A DNA stretch of 8,099 nucleotides, taken from the NCBI GenBank assembly GCA_938022345.1, contig CALIEP010000256.1, positions 1-8,099 on the forward strand. Reading direction: 5' to 3'. The notes under the pieces are model-generated. The model was given only the letters and a program-made list of their open reading frames with translations, was not told the origin of the DNA and ran no database searches. Within the stretch, counting starts at the first letter, position 1. Each line of letters opens with the position of its first letter. Origin of the DNA: an uncultured Actinomyces sp. (GTDB lineage: Bacteria; Actinomycetota; Actinomycetes; Actinomycetales; Actinomycetaceae). Both the position numbers and the translations under genes were made by a program. Positions 6,409-8,099 of the stretch are shown piece after piece.

Positions 6409-7836
6409 ATGCGTACTTCTCCGTCATACACCGCGTCCTACCGTCTTGAAGTCGACGAAGCCAACCTTTCGGTTTCGCAGATCGTGGATGCTGTTTCTGC
6501 TACCGGTGCTCAGATTAAAGGCCTTGATGTTGCCGATTCTGACCGTGGTCGCATCGTTATTGACCTCACCTGCGACATGCGTGATTCCGAACATCGCCGC
6601 GAGGTTGAAAAAGTTCTCGATGACCTTGAAGGTGTTCACACCTCTTCCGTGGCAGACCAGACCTTCATGGCCCACGTCGGCGGCAAGATCGAGGTGAAGC
6701 CCAAGGTTCCTCTGCGTAACCGTGACGATCTTTCTCGCGCATACACCCCCGGTGTTGCACGTGTCTGCACAGCGATTCATGACACGCCTTCTAAGGCCCA
6801 CCTGTTGACCATGAAGGCCAATTCTGTCGCCGTTGTCTCGGACGGTACCGCGGTTCTTGGCTTGGGCGATATCGGCCCTGAAGCTGCTCTTCCCGTGATG
6901 GAAGGCAAGGCCGTTCTGTTCAAGCAGTTCGGTGATGTCGATGCGTGGCCTGTTGTCCTTGATACCAAGGACACTGAAGAAATCATCTCGATTGTTAAGG
7001 CAATCGCACCCGCATATGGCGGAATCAACCTCGAGGACATTTCTGCGCCCCGCTGCTTCGAAATTGAAGAACGTCTGCGAGCAGAGCTCGATATCCCGGT
7101 TTTCCACGATGATCAGCACGGCACGGCAATCGTTGTGCTGGCAGCACTGATCAATGCACTCAAGCTCGTGAACAAGAAGATTGAGGACGTGCGCATCGTC
7201 GTCTCCGGCGTTGGTGCAGCAGGTTCCGCAATCATTAAACTCCTACTGGCTCAAGGCGCACGCGACATTGTCTGCTACGGTCGTACCGGTGCGCTTGCAG
7301 GCGATGACATCGAGGGTATGCACCCCTCGCGTGCATGGTTGGCGCAGAATACGAACCCGCGCTTGGTCCATGGCAGCCTGAAGGAAGGCATTGTCGATGC
7401 CGATGTCTTCATTGGTGTCTCCCACGGCAACATCTTGGAGCCTTCGGATATCGCGAAGATGGCTCCTGGCGCAATCGTCTTTGCTCTTGCAAACCCGACT
7501 CCCGAGGTCGATCCGATTGCAGCTGCTCAGTACGCCTCCATCGTTGCGACCGGTCGTAGCGATTACCCGAACCAGATCAACAATGTTCTGGCCTTCCCGG
7601 GCCTATTCCGTGGCCTCCTGGATGCAAAGGTCAAGGAGATCACGACCGAGGTTCTGCGCGTCGCTGCAAACGCAATTGCCGATGTGATTAGCCCCGACGA
7701 GCTTTCGCCGAACTACATCATCCCCGGCGTCTTCAACGAGGCCGTCCCCGGCGCGGTGTCAAAGGCTGTGCGTCAGGCAGTCCACGACCTTCCGACCATT
7801 GACATCCCCGTTAAAGAGCACATGGATGCTCGCTGA
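6409..7836 (+). CDS. NAD(P)-dependent malic enzyme with N-terminal ACT-like domain
   Basis: Malic enzyme oxidatively decarboxylates malate to pyruvate and CO2 with reduction of NAD+ or NADP+. The 475-residue protein starts with an ACT-like segment (about residues 9-85: a strand YRLEVDE, a helix SVSQIVDAVSATGA, and strands GRIVIDLTCD and later) joined to a short-type bacterial malic enzyme. Catalytic part: SRAYTPGVA with Tyr112; GLGDIGPEAALPVMEGKAVLFK with Lys167/Lys171; metal-site residues in NLEDISAP (Glu209, Asp210) and HDDQHGTA (Asp234, Asp235); a nucleotide-binding loop SGVGAAGSA (266-274); then FALANPTPEV and SDYPNQINNVLAFPGLFRG. ACT domains often bind small ligands, so allosteric control is likely but unproven. 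ACT-malic enzyme fusions are known in actinobacteria. Cofactor preference is not settled by what I can read. The start is firm because an in-frame stop lies two codons upstream. It is monocistronic between two terminators. Confidence 0.94.
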   Translation: MRTSPSYTASYRLEVDEANLSVSQIVDAVSATGAQIKGLDVADSDRGRIVIDLTCDMRDSEHRREVEKVLDDLEGVHTSSVADQTFMAHVGGKIEVKPKVPLRNRDDLSRAYTPGVARVCTAIHDTPSKAHLLTMKANSVAVVSDGTAVLGLGDIGPEAALPVMEGKAVLFKQFGDVDAWPVVLDTKDTEEIISIVKAIAPAYGGINLEDISAPRCFEIEERLRAELDIPVFHDDQHGTAIVVLAALINALKLVNKKIEDVRIVVSGVGAAGSAIIKLLLAQGARDIVCYGRTGALAGDDIEGMHPSRAWLAQNTNPRLVHGSLKEGIVDADVFIGVSHGNILEPSDIAKMAPGAIVFALANPTPEVDPIAAAQYASIVATGRSDYPNQINNVLAFPGLFRGLLDAKVKEITTEVLRVAANAIADVISPDELSPNYIIPGVFNEAVPGAVSKAVRQAVHDLPTIDIPVKEHMDAR

Positions 7837-7915
7837 GTAGGGGGACTTACTGGGAAGTGGGTGCGCTTGGGTAGCGTAACCGCCTTTCTCAAAACACCCG
7901 CTTAAGCCAAAAATC

Positions 7916-7952
7916 GCAGGACCTGCCTCATTGTGAGGCAGGTCCTGCTTTT
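7916..7952 (+). terminator. Strong terminator after malic enzyme gene, possibly bidirectional
   Basis: A perfect 15-bp inverted repeat (7916-7930 and 7934-7948, loop TTG; arms begin GCAGGACC and end GGTCCTGC) is followed by TTTTGTTG on the + strand. On the - strand the same stem is followed by GATTTTTGG, so it could also stop leftward transcription. It starts 80 nt after the malic enzyme stop; the stretch 7837-7915 holds nothing else I recognise. Confidence 0.92.
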
Positions 7953-8070
7953 GTTGATATGCGCATGTATCGCATTGAAATTTAGCCGTTTTTGGATGAG
8001 TGTTTACTGGCTGACCATTCAGAAATGGTGGAATCACAACCTTTTGTGTGCTGGTTCACGTGGTTTTGGT
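7953..8070. other. Lower-GC intergenic stretch with small inverted repeats
   Basis: No convincing gene. The stretch is visibly less GC-rich than the coding regions. It holds two short inverted repeats: ACCATT/AATGGT (8014-8019 and 8024-8029, 4-nt loop) and CACAA/TTGTG (8035-8039 and 8044-8048). Both lie just upstream of the promoter-like sequence at the right edge, so they might be regulatory, but they are short enough to be chance. Confidence 0.35.
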
Positions 8071-8099
8071 TTGACGTGGTGGGGGTTGGGTGTGTAGAT
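8071..8099 (+). promoter_or_regulatory. Promoter-like sequence at right edge
   Basis: TTGACG (8071-8076, 5 of 6 matches to the -35 consensus) is followed after 18 nt by TAGAT at 8095-8099, where the window stops; one more base would complete a TANNNT-type -10. The spacer is G/T-rich. The gene it would serve lies beyond the window; strong actinobacterial promoters, including those of stable RNAs, can look like this, but that is inference. Confidence 0.45.

Noticed and set aside
6351..6449. A 32-codon upstream ORF starting with ATG GAG GAG GAG and overlapping the malic enzyme start out of frame.
   Set aside because: No ribosome binding site, overlaps the candidate -10 box, and the peptide has no recognisable character; a leader-peptide role would need evidence of conservation.
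6424..7119. A 231-codon open frame on the minus strand inside the malic enzyme gene.
   Set aside because: Antisense to conserved catalytic blocks, no domain visible, no ribosome binding site that would support it.
7982..8098. An open frame on the minus strand entering from the right edge and ending in TAA at 7982-7984, which could be the C-terminus of a convergent gene, with the bidirectional hairpin downstream.
   Set aside because: Only about 38 codons are visible, the residues are Ser/Thr/Asn/His-rich without a motif, and composition is lower in GC than the real genes. It competes with the promoter reading of the same stretch; only sequence beyond 8099 can decide.

Overview
The window looks like an ordinary chromosomal stretch from a moderately GC-rich actinobacterium. 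Protein-level features recalled from known families (the long insert in LigA, the GatB N-terminal variant without cysteines, and an ACT-malic enzyme fusion) fit the Actinomycetaceae best (Actinomyces/Schaalia-like), with Bifidobacteriaceae as second choice. This is inferred from recall, not from a database search.

Layout: (1) nt 1-1547, + strand: the 3' two thirds of ligA (NAD-dependent DNA ligase), cut by the left edge. (2) nt 1544-2806, - strand: a phospholipase D-type cardiolipin synthase. It converges on ligA so tightly that the two stop codons share bases. (3) nt 2807-2882: a 76-bp divergent intergenic region with promoter-like sites for cls and for the gat operon; both -10-like elements sit where a leaderless transcript would start. 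(4) nt 2883-6180: gatC-gatA-gatB, joined by two 1-nt TGATG stop/start overlaps, each preceded by a GGAGG ribosome binding site, and closed by a perfect 12-bp hairpin. (5) nt 6181-6408: the terminator and a 5' region with small inverted repeats and a possible -10 box. (6) nt 6409-7836: a malic enzyme with an N-terminal ACT-like regulatory domain. (7) nt 7837-8099: a perfect 15-bp terminator hairpin, then a lower-GC, T/G-rich tail that ends at a TTGACG-18-TAGAT promoter-like sequence whose gene lies outside the window.

The genes are housekeeping. LigA seals nicks in DNA. Cls makes cardiolipin in the membrane. GatCAB amidates misacylated Glu-tRNA(Gln) and/or Asp-tRNA(Asn), feeding translation. 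The malic enzyme links malate to pyruvate with production of reduced cofactor. The gat genes and the malic enzyme use mainly CGT/CGC for arginine, while ligA also uses CGA and CGG, consistent with stronger expression of the former.

I see no mobile element, CRISPR array, RNA gene, defence locus or clear novel system. The more interesting points are the LigA insert, the missing GatB zinc-site cysteines, the leaderless gat promoter, the overlapping convergent stops and the unexplained promoter-like right edge.
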